A DNA stretch of 64,000 nt from Paenimyroides aestuarii (GTDB lineage Bacteria > Bacteroidota > Bacteroidia > Flavobacteriales > Flavobacteriaceae), in NCBI RefSeq assembly GCF_024628805.1, contig NZ_CP102382.1, forward strand, positions 2,294,001 to 2,358,000, written 5' to 3'. Under the pieces are notes generated by a model. That model was given only the letters and a program-made list of their open reading frames with translations. It did no database searches and was not told the DNA's origin. The position numbers and the translations under genes are program-made. This document shows positions 16,064-25,412 of the stretch, in pieces. Numbering within the stretch: the stretch's first letter is position 1; every line of letters begins with the position of its first letter.

Positions 16064-16482
16064 CCTCTATTACCAATTAATAAACAGTTTTGGAAGTCAT
16101 GTTTAATGTAGTTCAGATAGTTTACATCGTAAACATTTGGAAGTGAAAAATCATTCTAATGAAAGATTCCGCTTTTGTAAATTCTTTTAAAATAATTTAG
16201 TAGTTTAGAATAAGACTGTTCATGTTTTTAATGAATTGACAATCAAATTAATATAATTTTTTTTAATTTAATGAACATGCTCTTTCCTTTTAAATCTGTA
16301 AATACACAATAGGTATAATTTCATAAATTTTGACTTAGCAGATGATGATTTTGATTTTTTTAACAAAAAAAATCTCACCTATTTACGGGTTTCCTCATCA
16401 TATTTTCCTTTCTTTTCGTTTCTTTTGTATTTTAACATTTAGTATATTTACGGACAACATTAAAACACTATCATTATCACAA

Positions 16483-18042
16483 ATGGCTAAAAAAGTTCAA
16501 ACAAAAAGTACCGAAGAAATCTTATGGGATTCTGCCAATAAATTACGTGGTTCTGTAGAACCGTCTGAATACAAACACGTGGTTTTGAGTCTCATCTTCC
16601 TCAAATTTGCGAATGATAAATTTCTGAGACGAAGACAAGAACTCATCAACGAACACAAAGAAGCTTTTTTGGATATTCCCGAATTTTATCAGGCGGAAAA
16701 TGTGTTTTACCTCCCGTCAGCCTCCCGTTGGTCTTTTATCATCGAGAACGCAAAACAAGAAGATATTACGTTGAAAATTGATTCTGCACTGAAAACCATT
16801 GAACGCACCAATAAATCTTTGGAAGGCGCTTTGCCCGACAATTATTTTTCACGCTTAGGTTTGGATCAGTCTAAGTTTTCGGCTTTGTTGGATACCATAA
16901 ACAATATTGATACGCTAAAAGATGAAGCGCAAGATATTGTGGGGCGTGTGTATGAATATTTCCTGAGCAAATTTGCGATAGCCGAAGGAAAAGGAAAAGG
17001 TGAATTCTACACGCCAAAAAGCATTGTGAACCTGATTGCCGAAATGATTGAACCTTACAAAGGAAAAATCTACGATCCTTCTTGCGGTTCGGGTGGTATG
17101 TTTGTGCAATCGTTGAAGTTTATTGAAAAACATCAGGGAAACAAAAAAGATATTTCCATTTATGGACAAGAACTGACCAATACCACATTTAAACTGGCAA
17201 AAATGAACCTTGCCATTCGTGGCATTTCTGCTAATTTAGGCAATAAAGCAGCCGATACTTTTGGCGATGACCAGCACAAAGAGTTGAAAGCCGACTACAT
17301 CATGGCAAATCCGCCTTTTAATTTAAAAGATTGGCGTGCTGAAAACGAATTAACAGACGATGCACGTTGGGCAGGATACGAAGTACCGCCAAAGTCTAAT
17401 GCTAATTATGCATGGATTTTGACCATGATTTCAAAGTTGTCTCAAAATGGAGTTGCCGGATTTATCTTGGCGAACGGTGCACTTTCTGGCGGTGGCGAAG
17501 AATATAAAATCCGTAAACAGATTATCGAAAATGATTTGGTGGAAGCTATTGTGATTTTACCACGAGCAATGTTTTATTCTACCGATATTTCGGTTACGCT
17601 TTGGATTCTGAACCGCAATAAAAACGAAAGAACGTTTGAAGTGAATGACGGCATTAAAAATTACCGTAACCGCAAAGGCGAAGTGCTGTTTATGGATTTG
17701 CGCCAAAAAGGAGAACCATTTGAGAAGAAGTTTGTTCAGTTTGGCGAAGAAGAAATTACAGCAATAGCAACTCATTACCACAATTGGCAACAGCAAAATT
17801 GGAAAGAAACCTATCAGGATATTCCTGAATATTCATACAGTGCCAGTCTGGAAGACATCCGTAAAAAAGATTATTCGCTAGTACCTAGTAAATACATTGA
17901 GTTTGTAAACCGTGATGAAAACATAGATTACGATACCCAAATGCAAAGTTTACAAAGCGAATTAAAAGACTTGTTTCAGCAAGAAGAAGCATTAAAACAC
18001 GAAGTTTATAATGTATTTAAAACTTTGGGATATGAGTTATAA
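16483..18042 (+). CDS. hsdM: Type I restriction-modification system methyltransferase subunit
   Basis: A 519-residue HsdM. The N-terminal helical domain (starting MAKKVQTKSTEEILWDSANK) precedes the N6-adenine methylase core. That core has the SAM-binding motif DPSCGSGGMFVQS at about residues 197-209 and the catalytic NPPF at about 276-279. The frame is open from 16342, but the usual HsdM N-terminus begins at 16483, so I use that start. The subunit methylates adenine within a bipartite site chosen by HsdS. The stop overlaps the start of hsdS by 11 bases, implying coupling. Confidence 0.95.
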   Translation: MAKKVQTKSTEEILWDSANKLRGSVEPSEYKHVVLSLIFLKFANDKFLRRRQELINEHKEAFLDIPEFYQAENVFYLPSASRWSFIIENAKQEDITLKIDSALKTIERTNKSLEGALPDNYFSRLGLDQSKFSALLDTINNIDTLKDEAQDIVGRVYEYFLSKFAIAEGKGKGEFYTPKSIVNLIAEMIEPYKGKIYDPSCGSGGMFVQSLKFIEKHQGNKKDISIYGQELTNTTFKLAKMNLAIRGISANLGNKAADTFGDDQHKELKADYIMANPPFNLKDWRAENELTDDARWAGYEVPPKSNANYAWILTMISKLSQNGVAGFILANGALSGGGEEYKIRKQIIENDLVEAIVILPRAMFYSTDISVTLWILNRNKNERTFEVNDGIKNYRNRKGEVLFMDLRQKGEPFEKKFVQFGEEEITAIATHYHNWQQQNWKETYQDIPEYSYSASLEDIRKKDYSLVPSKYIEFVNRDENIDYDTQMQSLQSELKDLFQQEEALKHEVYNVFKTLGYEL

Positions 18043-19225
18043 AAAGCTAGGAAAATATATTAAATTAATAGATAATCGGAATAGGGATTTATCAGATGCC
18101 CCACTATTAGGAGTTTCTGTGCAAAAAAGATTCATAACATCAGTAGCCAATACAATTGGGTCCGATATGTCAAAATATAAATTGATTGAGAAAAATAACT
18201 TCGTTTATATACCAGATACATCTAGGAGAGGCGATAAAATAGGTATAGCATTATTAAAAGATTTTGATGAGGCTATGATTTCTCAGGCTTATACCAGTTT
18301 TAAAATTATTGATGAAAATGAACTCTCTCCTGATTATTTGATGATGTGGTTCTCACGACCAGAATTTGATCGATATGCGAGATACCATTCTATTGGAAGT
18401 GTTAGAGAAGTTTTTGATTGGAAAGATATGTGTGAAGTTGAATTACCTATTCCGAGCATCGAAGAACAGCGAAAGATTGTGGCGCAATACCAAAGCATCG
18501 CCAACAAAATAAAAGTCAACGAGCAGATTTGCGAAAAACTGGAAGCCACTGCGCAGGCTTTGTATAAACATTGGTTTGTAGATTTTGAGTTTCCAAGCCC
18601 CCTAACCCCCAATGGGGGAATAGTGCCGTATAAATCTTCTGGTGGAAAGATGGTTTGGAATGAAGAACTTGGGAAGGAGATTCCGGAGGGGTGGGAAGTT
18701 GGAAAGTTGGAAACAGTTTCTAATTTGAAATACGGTAAAATGTTAGATTCTGATAAATTCCTGACTGCTGGATATCCTGTCTTTTCAGGATATGGAGTTC
18801 GAGGATATTATTCAGAGTATATGTACGAAGAACCTCAGATTCTTGTTTTGTGTCGAGGAGTTAGTGGAACAGGAGAAGTAAAATTATCACCAAATTTTTC
18901 CTATATAACTAATCTTAGTATAGTCGTCGAATTACAAGAAAATGTTATGAGTAAGTTTTTTACTTATTATTATTTGAAAAATGATGATTTAAGAACCTTA
19001 GATAGTGGCTCTGCTCAATCTATGATTACAACGGGAGATTTGTATTTTAGAAATATTTTAAAACCAAAATATACTATCCAAGTACAGTTCGATAATCAAA
19101 TTTCAAAACTGCATAATTGTAAGGAAATTTTAAAAAGACAAAACCAAAAACTCGCACAACTACAAAGTTTGTTGTTGTCACGTTTGGCGGTTGGGGAGGA
19201 AGAAAAGAAAAAGATAGCGGTGTAA
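18032..19225 (+). CDS. hsdS: Type I restriction-modification specificity subunit
   Basis: A 397-residue HsdS with two target-recognition domains, roughly residues 1-140 and 205-350. Each is followed by a conserved spacer helix: the first contains SIEEQRKIVAQYQSIANKI, the second ends with KRQNQKLAQLQSLLLSRL. The protein sets the DNA sequence methylated and cut. In the linker after WFVDFEFP, a palindromic CCCCCAATGGGGG is read in frame as part of SPLTPNGGIVPYK. Standard HsdS proteins have a much shorter charged link there (from memory). The start codon lies within the end of hsdM. A 84-base gap carrying a palindrome separates it from the next gene. Confidence 0.93.
   Translation: MSYKKLGKYIKLIDNRNRDLSDAPLLGVSVQKRFITSVANTIGSDMSKYKLIEKNNFVYIPDTSRRGDKIGIALLKDFDEAMISQAYTSFKIIDENELSPDYLMMWFSRPEFDRYARYHSIGSVREVFDWKDMCEVELPIPSIEEQRKIVAQYQSIANKIKVNEQICEKLEATAQALYKHWFVDFEFPSPLTPNGGIVPYKSSGGKMVWNEELGKEIPEGWEVGKLETVSNLKYGKMLDSDKFLTAGYPVFSGYGVRGYYSEYMYEEPQILVLCRGVSGTGEVKLSPNFSYITNLSIVVELQENVMSKFFTYYYLKNDDLRTLDSGSAQSMITTGDLYFRNILKPKYTIQVQFDNQISKLHNCKEILKRQNQKLAQLQSLLLSRLAVGEEEKKKIAV
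18598..18618 (+). repeat. Palindromic repeat embedded in hsdS
   Basis: CCCCCTAA is followed by the hairpin CCCCCAATGGGGG (18606-18618). It is in the reading frame of hsdS and encodes the stretch SPLTPNGG between the first spacer helix and the second recognition domain. Confidence 0.6.
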
Positions 19226-19226
19226 T

Positions 19227-19262
19227 GGCGAATTGCAATTCGCCCCAACCGCCCTCAACCGC
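19227..19262. repeat. Palindrome of the second transposase family, copy 1
   Basis: The perfect palindrome GGCGAATTGCAATTCGCC occupies 19227-19244, two bases after the hsdS stop codon. It is followed by CCAACCGCCCTCAACCGCCCC. The same palindrome occurs at 22012-22031 and 22206-22227, inside and just after the second transposase gene. Confidence 0.85.
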
Positions 19263-19309
19263 CCCGACGGAAAAAACTAAAACTGATAACTATTGAAAAC
19301 TAAAATATT

Positions 19310-21535
19310 ATGATTAATTCGATTACTTTAAAAGGAGTTGCTACTTACGACCCAACAGATGGAGTATTAATTGATAATTTAAAAAAAGTAAATTTCTTAT
19401 ACGGAACAAACGGATGTGGGAAAACTACTTTGTCAAATTTTTTACAAGAATCTGCTAATCCAAAATTTATGAATTGTAAAGTCTCGTGGAAAGATGAGCA
19501 ACCCATTACGACTTTAGTGTATAATAAAGCCTTTAGAGAACATAATTTCGGGAAAGGAAATATAAATGGAATCTTTACTTTGGGACAAGCAACCACAGAT
19601 GAAATAAAAGTAATAGAAGAAAAACAAGAAGAATTAAAGAAGTTAAAAGATGAAGGTACAAAAATAAAGGATACCCTTAAAGTTCAGATTGACAAAAAAA
19701 ACAAAGTAGAAAAAGAATTCACTGAGGAATGCTGGAAAAAAATATACAAAAAGTACGAGAAAGAATTTAAAGATGCTTTTGTAGGTTCAATGAAATCTGG
19801 AGAATTATTTAAAACTAGATTTTTAAAAGAATTTTCAAGCAATACTGCCAATTTAGAAAGTATAGAATTATTAAGAGAAAAAGCAAAAACTATATTTGGA
19901 GAAGTTCCTCAAAAAATAATACCAATTAATGATTTTAGTTATGAAAATATTTTATTTATTGAAAAGGACTCAATTTGGAATAAAATAATAGTTGGAAAAG
20001 CAGATGTAGATATAGCTAAATTAATTCAGAAGTTAAATATCAATGATTGGGTAAATGAAGGTAGAAATTATATAGAGGAAGATGAAACTTGTCCATTCTG
20101 TCAGCAACAGACAATAACAGAAGATTTTAGGAATCAGTTAGAAAGTTTCTTTGATGAAGTGTATGTAAATGATTTAAAAAAGATAAAAGACTTAAAGCAA
20201 GAATATAATAACAGTAATGAAAACATTATTAATGAACTGAATTCTATTGAAACAGAGCATAAGAATCTAAAAGGCTCTAAGTTGGACATTAATAAATTTT
20301 CCGCATACCTAAAAACGTTAATTAGTCAAAATACTACTAATAATGAACTTCTAAATAGTAAAATAAAAGAACCTAGTCGTAAAATAGAACTTGTTTCGCT
20401 TAAAGAGCAATTAGATTTAATTAAAAAACTGATTGATACTGCAAATCAAGAAATTAAAAAACACAATGAAATAGTAGAGAATTTTATTTCAGAGAAAAAC
20501 AAGTTAATTCAGGAGATATGGAAATTTCTAGTTGAGGAATTTAGGGTTGATATTACAAAGTATAATTCAAATATTACTGGACTTGATAGCGGAATATCAA
20601 AATTAGAAGCAAATAGGACTTTAAAGTTAGAAGCATATAAAGCACTAAAAAGTGAAATTACAAAGCTTAGCAAAAACGTTACAAGTATTCAACCAACAGT
20701 AGATGAAATAAACAAACTTTTAAAGGCATACGGATTTTTAAATTTTAAAATTGTACCCGCAACTGAAGATGGCTTTTATCAAATACAGAGAGAAGATGGC
20801 GAAATAGCAGAAACAACTTTAAGCGAGGGTGAAATTACTTTTATTACTTTCCTTTATTACTTACAACTTGCGAAAGGAGGACTTGATGAAAATACAGTAA
20901 ATGATGACCGTATTTTGGTAATCGATGATCCAATATCAAGTTTAGATAGTAATGTTTTATTTGTCGTAAGTACATTAATTAAAGAAATATTAAAAGAAGT
21001 ACGAAACGATATTGGTAGTATTAAACAAGTGATTCTCTTAACCCATAATATTTATTTTCATAAAGAAGCATCCTTCGAAGGTATTAATAGAGGTAAGGGA
21101 GAGAAAAATCAATATTATATACTTCGAAAAGTAAACTCCGTTACTAAATCGTATTCATACTTAGACAAAAATCCAATTTCTTCTTCTTATGAATTATTGT
21201 GGAATGAAATAAAGGATTACGAAAAGAATTCAGGTATTACTGTTCAAAATGCAATGAGAAGAGTAATCGAAAATTACTTTAGTATTTTAGGAAACAAAAG
21301 AGATGAGACATTGTTGTCAAAATTCCCTAATCCGCAAGAAAAGGAAATTTTCAGATCATTGTTAAGTTGGATAAACGAGGGATCGCATACATTACCAGAT
21401 GATTTATACGTTGAGCTGCCAGATCAATCTATAGAAACATATTTAAAAGTGTTTAAGGAAATATTTCTTTATACTCATAATATTGGTCACTATAATATGA
21501 TGATGGGTATTGAAGAAAATGAAGATATTTATTAA
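19310..21535 (+). CDS. AAA ATPase with RloC/PrrC-like anticodon-nuclease features
   Basis: A 741-residue protein with an SMC/ABC-type ATPase split by a coiled coil. The Walker A is GTNGCGKTT (residues 32-40). The coiled coil from about 95 to 470 is interrupted at 261-264 by CPFC, a zinc-hook-like CxxC. The signature LSEGE and Walker B ILVIDDPISSLD follow at about 505-550. The C-terminal domain carries R650-x3-E654 (MRRVIENYF) and His693 (NEGSHT), the Arg-Glu-His layout of PrrC anticodon nucleases. PrrC and RloC cleave tRNA anticodon loops when phage disable DNA restriction. Its place between hsdS and hsdR is the classical one for prrC. Nuclease activity is inferred, not shown. Confidence 0.8.
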   Translation: MINSITLKGVATYDPTDGVLIDNLKKVNFLYGTNGCGKTTLSNFLQESANPKFMNCKVSWKDEQPITTLVYNKAFREHNFGKGNINGIFTLGQATTDEIKVIEEKQEELKKLKDEGTKIKDTLKVQIDKKNKVEKEFTEECWKKIYKKYEKEFKDAFVGSMKSGELFKTRFLKEFSSNTANLESIELLREKAKTIFGEVPQKIIPINDFSYENILFIEKDSIWNKIIVGKADVDIAKLIQKLNINDWVNEGRNYIEEDETCPFCQQQTITEDFRNQLESFFDEVYVNDLKKIKDLKQEYNNSNENIINELNSIETEHKNLKGSKLDINKFSAYLKTLISQNTTNNELLNSKIKEPSRKIELVSLKEQLDLIKKLIDTANQEIKKHNEIVENFISEKNKLIQEIWKFLVEEFRVDITKYNSNITGLDSGISKLEANRTLKLEAYKALKSEITKLSKNVTSIQPTVDEINKLLKAYGFLNFKIVPATEDGFYQIQREDGEIAETTLSEGEITFITFLYYLQLAKGGLDENTVNDDRILVIDDPISSLDSNVLFVVSTLIKEILKEVRNDIGSIKQVILLTHNIYFHKEASFEGINRGKGEKNQYYILRKVNSVTKSYSYLDKNPISSSYELLWNEIKDYEKNSGITVQNAMRRVIENYFSILGNKRDETLLSKFPNPQEKEIFRSLLSWINEGSHTLPDDLYVELPDQSIETYLKVFKEIFLYTHNIGHYNMMMGIEENEDIY

Positions 21536-21577
21536 ATCCTATTTTGAATTAATTAGCTTCCGATTAGAAAAATAAAA

Positions 21578-22186
21578 ATGCCAAACTACAATCCCCAAAA
21601 ACACCATCGCCGTTCGATACGTTTACAAGGTTATGATTATAGCCAGGAAGGATTGTATTTTATCACGATTTGTTGTCAGGATAGAGCGCATTTGTTTGGG
21701 AAGGTTGTAAGCGGAGAAATGATATTGAACAGTTATGGAGAAATAGCACAAAAAGAGTGGCGAAATACAAGTGCAATTAGAGATAATGTTTTGTTGCACG
21801 AATTTGTCGTGATGCCTAATCATTTTCATTCAATCATAGAAATAAAATTTCAAAAAGGAAATAATGAGATTGGGAAATTTCAATCGCCATCACAAACGGT
21901 GGGAGCAATTATCAGAGGATATAAAATAGCAACGATAAAAAAAATAAAAGATTATATTTTAAATATAGGCGAAAAATCTTCAGGAAGAACGAGCGAAAAA
22001 ATAAACAGTACGGGCGAATTGCAATTCGCCCCAATCGCCCCAACAGAAAAGATAAAAGAATTAGATTTTAAGATTTGGCAAAGGAATTATTATGAGCATA
22101 TTATCAGAAGCGAACAGGCTTACGAAAGAATTTCTGACTATATTAGAAATAATCCGAAACGCTGGAACGATGATAAATTTTATTGA
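21578..22186 (+). CDS. REP-associated tyrosine transposase (RAYT), second family
   Basis: A 202-residue Y1 transposase. The N-terminus RRSIRLQGYDYSQEGLYFIT is typical of RAYT proteins. The HUH metal site is MPNHFH (H86-x-H88 region), and the catalytic tyrosine lies in SDYIRNNPKRW. It differs from the 163-residue transposase at 4.7 kb in length and motifs. Around residues 147-156, the palindrome at 22012-22031 is translated as TGELQFAPIAPT, so the protein carries a repeat-derived insert between the two catalytic motifs. Copies of the same palindrome flank the gene. It separates the ATPase gene from hsdR and may disturb the operon. Confidence 0.88.
   Translation: MPNYNPQKHHRRSIRLQGYDYSQEGLYFITICCQDRAHLFGKVVSGEMILNSYGEIAQKEWRNTSAIRDNVLLHEFVVMPNHFHSIIEIKFQKGNNEIGKFQSPSQTVGAIIRGYKIATIKKIKDYILNIGEKSSGRTSEKINSTGELQFAPIAPTEKIKELDFKIWQRNYYEHIIRSEQAYERISDYIRNNPKRWNDDKFY
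22012..22046. repeat. Palindrome copy 2, inside the transposase gene
   Basis: GGCGAATTGCAATTCGCC and its flanking G/C (22012-22031), followed by CCAATCGCCCC, lie within the transposase coding sequence in frame. The repeat adds about twelve codons without a frameshift or stop. Confidence 0.85.
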
Positions 22187-22205
22187 ATATAATAATTTCG
22201 TAGTT

Positions 22206-22256
22206 GGGGCGAATTGCAATTCGCCCCAACGATTCGCCCCAACGATTCGCCCCAAT
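22206..22256. repeat. Palindrome copy 3 with tandem tail
   Basis: The palindrome GGCGAATTGCAATTCGCC extended by CC/GG on each side (22206-22227) is followed by two tandem copies of AACGATTCGCCCC. It ends 13 bases before the hsdR start codon. Confidence 0.85.
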
Positions 22257-22268
22257 TAATTAAAAAAA

Positions 22269-25200
22269 ATGAAATACACCGAATCTCAATTAGAACAAGC
22301 TTTTATTAGCCTTTTGGAAACAGAAGGTTATCAATATATCAACGGAAAAGAATTGGTTAGACCTTCCAATCAAGAAGTCTTAATAAATGATGATTTACGT
22401 GCTTTTTTGTTGGGTCGATATTCCGATTTAGAAGAGATTGAACTGGAAAGTATCATCAATGAAATTGCTTTTCAATCGGCTTCTAATTTATATGAATCTA
22501 ACAAATACATTTGTAAATTATTGGCAGATGGTTTGGTATTTAAACGAAACGATCCGTCAAAAAAAGATGTACATATTCGGTATATCGATATAGAAAATAT
22601 CAAACAAAACTCGTTTAAAATTGTCAATCAATTAGAAATTCAAGGTTCGGAATTGCGTATTCCCGATTTAATTTTGTACATCAATGGCATTCCAGTAGTG
22701 GTGTTTGAGTTTAAAACCGCTATTGAGGAGGAAATTACCATTTACGATGCTTTTAAACAATTAACAGTTCGTTACCGCAGGGCTATTCCGGAACTGATGA
22801 AATACAATGTGTTTTGTGTAATTAGTGATGGGGTAAACAACAAAGCAGGAACGGTATTTTCTCCTTACGAATTCTTTTATGGTTGGAATAAAATTACAGG
22901 CGATGAGAAAAAAGCGTTGACAGGAATTGACACCACAACTTCAATTGTTCACGGAATGTTGAACCAAAGACGACTGGTGGATATTATTCACCATTTTGTT
23001 TTATTTCCGGATACTTCAAAAAGCGAACTTAAAATTCTGACACGTTATCCGCAATATTACGCATCGAATAAATTATATCAAAATATTTTAAAACACCGCA
23101 AACCGGAAGGTGATGGTAAGGGTGGAACGTATTTTGGCGCAACAGGCTGTGGTAAAAGTTATACCATGTTATATCTTTCGAGGTTATTAATGCGTTCAAC
23201 CGATTTTGCAAGTCCAACCATCATCATCATTTCAGATCGTACCGATTTAGATGACCAATTATCAAAGGATTTTACCAATGCCAAAAAATTTATTGGCGAT
23301 GAAAACATCGTCAATATTGAATCAAGAGCTGATTTAAGAGATCGTCTACGAGGAATTGAAAGTGGCGGTGTGTATTTAACAACGGTGCAAAAGTTTGCGG
23401 AAGACGCCGAAATTTTATCCGATAGAACCAATATCATTTGTATTTCAGATGAAGCCCATCGTTCCCAAGTCAATTTAGATTTGAAAGTAAAAATTGACGA
23501 AGAGAAAGGTGTCACGAAATCGTATGGTTTTGCCAAATACCTGCACGATTCTTTACCCAATGCAACCTATGTAGGTTTTACCGGAACACCAATTGATAAA
23601 ACGTTGGAAGTATTTGGTGACGTGGTAGATCAATATACGATGTTTGAATCGGTAAATGATGAAATTACGGTTCGTTTGGTGTATGAAGGTCGGGCTGCAA
23701 AAGTGAATTTAGATTACAATAAAGTTCAGGAAATTGAACAATATTATGAAAATGCAGTGGCAGAAGGCGCTTCGGAATATCATGTAGAAGCCAGTCAAAA
23801 AGCCATTGCCAAAATGGAAGTCGTTTTAGGCGATGGTGACCGTATAAAAGCTATTGCGAAAGATTTTGTGGAACATTATGAAAATCGTTTGGAAGAAAAC
23901 GCAACGGTAGCCGGCAAAGTAATGTTTGTTTGTGCATCTCGTGGTATCGCTTACAAATTATTTAAAGAGATTTTAGCTTTACGACCTCAGTGGGGTGAAA
24001 TGATGCTTCCTGAAGGTTTAACCGAAAAAGAACAAAAGGAAATCAAGCCTATAGAGCGTGTAAAGTTGATTATGACACGTAATAAAGATGATGAAAAGGA
24101 ATTGTGGGATTTATTAGGTAGTAAAGAAGATCGCAAAGAACTGGATCGACAGTTTAAGCAAATCAACTCTAATTTTAAAATTGCCATTGTGGTGGATATG
24201 TGGTTAACAGGTTTTGATGTTCCTTTTTTAGATACGATTTATATTGACAAACCTTTACAAACGCATAATTTAATACAGACTATTTCGCGTGTAAATCGTA
24301 AATACCAAGGAAAAGATCGTGGTTTGGTAGTTGATTATATCGGCATCAAAAAGAATCTGAATCATGCCCTAAGTATGTTTAATAGCCAAACTGCCGATGA
24401 TGATTTTGAAGATATTTCGCAGGCGGAAATATTGGTTAGAGACCAATTGGATTTATTAGGCAAATTTTTTCATCGCTTTGATACAAAAGATTATTTCGAA
24501 GGCTCGCCTATTCAGCGTTTAAACTGTTTAAACAGCGCTTCGGAATTTGTATTACAAACCGAAGAATCAGAAAAGTTTTTTGTGAACCTAACCAAAAAGT
24601 TAAAATCTTCCTACAATTTAGTCAGCGGTTCAGAATTGTTTACAGAAAAAGAAGTAGATGAAATTCATTTTTACTTTGCCGTAAAATCAATTGTGGTGAA
24701 ACTAACAAAAGGCGAAGCACCCGATACAGCTCAGATGAACCTTAAAGTTGCTAAGTTGGTAGAAGAAGCCATTATTTCAGAAGGAGTCGAAGAGATTTTT
24801 AAATTAGATGACAATAAAGCCAATGCCATTGATTTGTTCAATGATAAATTCATCGAGAAAATAGCTAATTTAGAATTACCCAATACAAAAATCAAAATAT
24901 TAGAACGCTTGTTGAAGCAGGCAATCAACGATTTTAAAAAAGTAAACAAAGTAAAAGGACAAGATTTTTCCGAACGATTACAATCGATCATTAACCGATA
25001 TAACGAACGCAGCGAAGGCGATATCTTAGATTATGAAGGCATCCAGTTTGATACCGCCGAGCAAATGCTGAATCTCATCATAAAACTACGAATAGAAATG
25101 GATTCTTTCCAAGATTTAGGGATTGATTACGAAGAAAAAGCCTTTTATGATATTTTGGATATGATCTGCAAACAATATGGTTTTGAATTTGAGAAAGACA

Positions 25201-25406
25201 AAATGCTGGAACTTGCCCGAGAAATCAAAAAGATTGTAGATAACAACGCTAAATATCCCGATTGGAGTGATCGGGACGACATTAAAGCGCAACTCAAAAT
25301 GGACATCATCATCAAACTACACGAGTTTGGTTATCCACCCATTACACAAGAAGATGTATATAAAAATGTACTTGAACAAGCAGAGAATTTTAAGAAGAAT
25401 AGGTAG
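22269..25406 (+). CDS. hsdR: Type I restriction endonuclease subunit R
   Basis: A 1045-residue HsdR. The PD-(D/E)xK nuclease site is in RIPDLILYINGIPVVVFEFK (about residues 130-150: Asp, then Glu-x-Lys). The SF2 translocase has Walker A GATGCGKSYT (about 289-298), DEAH at about 395-398 and a later helicase motif QTISRVNRKYQGKDRG near 680. A C-terminal helical part binds the methylase. It restricts unmodified DNA after ATP-driven translocation. The gene starts 83 bases after the transposase, so the hsdM-hsdS to hsdR distance is about 3 kb. The frame is intact. Confidence 0.95.
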   Translation: MKYTESQLEQAFISLLETEGYQYINGKELVRPSNQEVLINDDLRAFLLGRYSDLEEIELESIINEIAFQSASNLYESNKYICKLLADGLVFKRNDPSKKDVHIRYIDIENIKQNSFKIVNQLEIQGSELRIPDLILYINGIPVVVFEFKTAIEEEITIYDAFKQLTVRYRRAIPELMKYNVFCVISDGVNNKAGTVFSPYEFFYGWNKITGDEKKALTGIDTTTSIVHGMLNQRRLVDIIHHFVLFPDTSKSELKILTRYPQYYASNKLYQNILKHRKPEGDGKGGTYFGATGCGKSYTMLYLSRLLMRSTDFASPTIIIISDRTDLDDQLSKDFTNAKKFIGDENIVNIESRADLRDRLRGIESGGVYLTTVQKFAEDAEILSDRTNIICISDEAHRSQVNLDLKVKIDEEKGVTKSYGFAKYLHDSLPNATYVGFTGTPIDKTLEVFGDVVDQYTMFESVNDEITVRLVYEGRAAKVNLDYNKVQEIEQYYENAVAEGASEYHVEASQKAIAKMEVVLGDGDRIKAIAKDFVEHYENRLEENATVAGKVMFVCASRGIAYKLFKEILALRPQWGEMMLPEGLTEKEQKEIKPIERVKLIMTRNKDDEKELWDLLGSKEDRKELDRQFKQINSNFKIAIVVDMWLTGFDVPFLDTIYIDKPLQTHNLIQTISRVNRKYQGKDRGLVVDYIGIKKNLNHALSMFNSQTADDDFEDISQAEILVRDQLDLLGKFFHRFDTKDYFEGSPIQRLNCLNSASEFVLQTEESEKFFVNLTKKLKSSYNLVSGSELFTEKEVDEIHFYFAVKSIVVKLTKGEAPDTAQMNLKVAKLVEEAIISEGVEEIFKLDDNKANAIDLFNDKFIEKIANLELPNTKIKILERLLKQAINDFKKVNKVKGQDFSERLQSIINRYNERSEGDILDYEGIQFDTAEQMLNLIIKLRIEMDSFQDLGIDYEEKAFYDILDMICKQYGFEFEKDKMLELAREIKKIVDNNAKYPDWSDRDDIKAQLKMDIIIKLHEFGYPPITQEDVYKNVLEQAENFKKNR

Positions 25407-25412
25407 ATATGA

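Larger units (their letters stand above)
15474..16482. other. Gene-poor stretch before the restriction locus
   Basis: About 1 kb without an intact gene. It contains a hairpin AAGAGGTTG/CAACCTCTT (15589-15621), a transposase relic (15863-16063) and a promoter region for hsdM. It reads as a junction between two accessory segments. The 5' part of the hsdM reading frame (from 16342) is open but does not look coding. Confidence 0.5.

Noticed and set aside
16120..16135. GTTTAC/GTAAAC palindrome as an operator for hsdM
   Set aside because: It is short and about 350 bases from the hsdM start, with no second copy; no regulator is evident.
16342..16482. Longer start for hsdM
   Set aside because: The extra residues are hydrophobic and AT-derived; HsdM proteins begin at the MAKKVQ-like segment.
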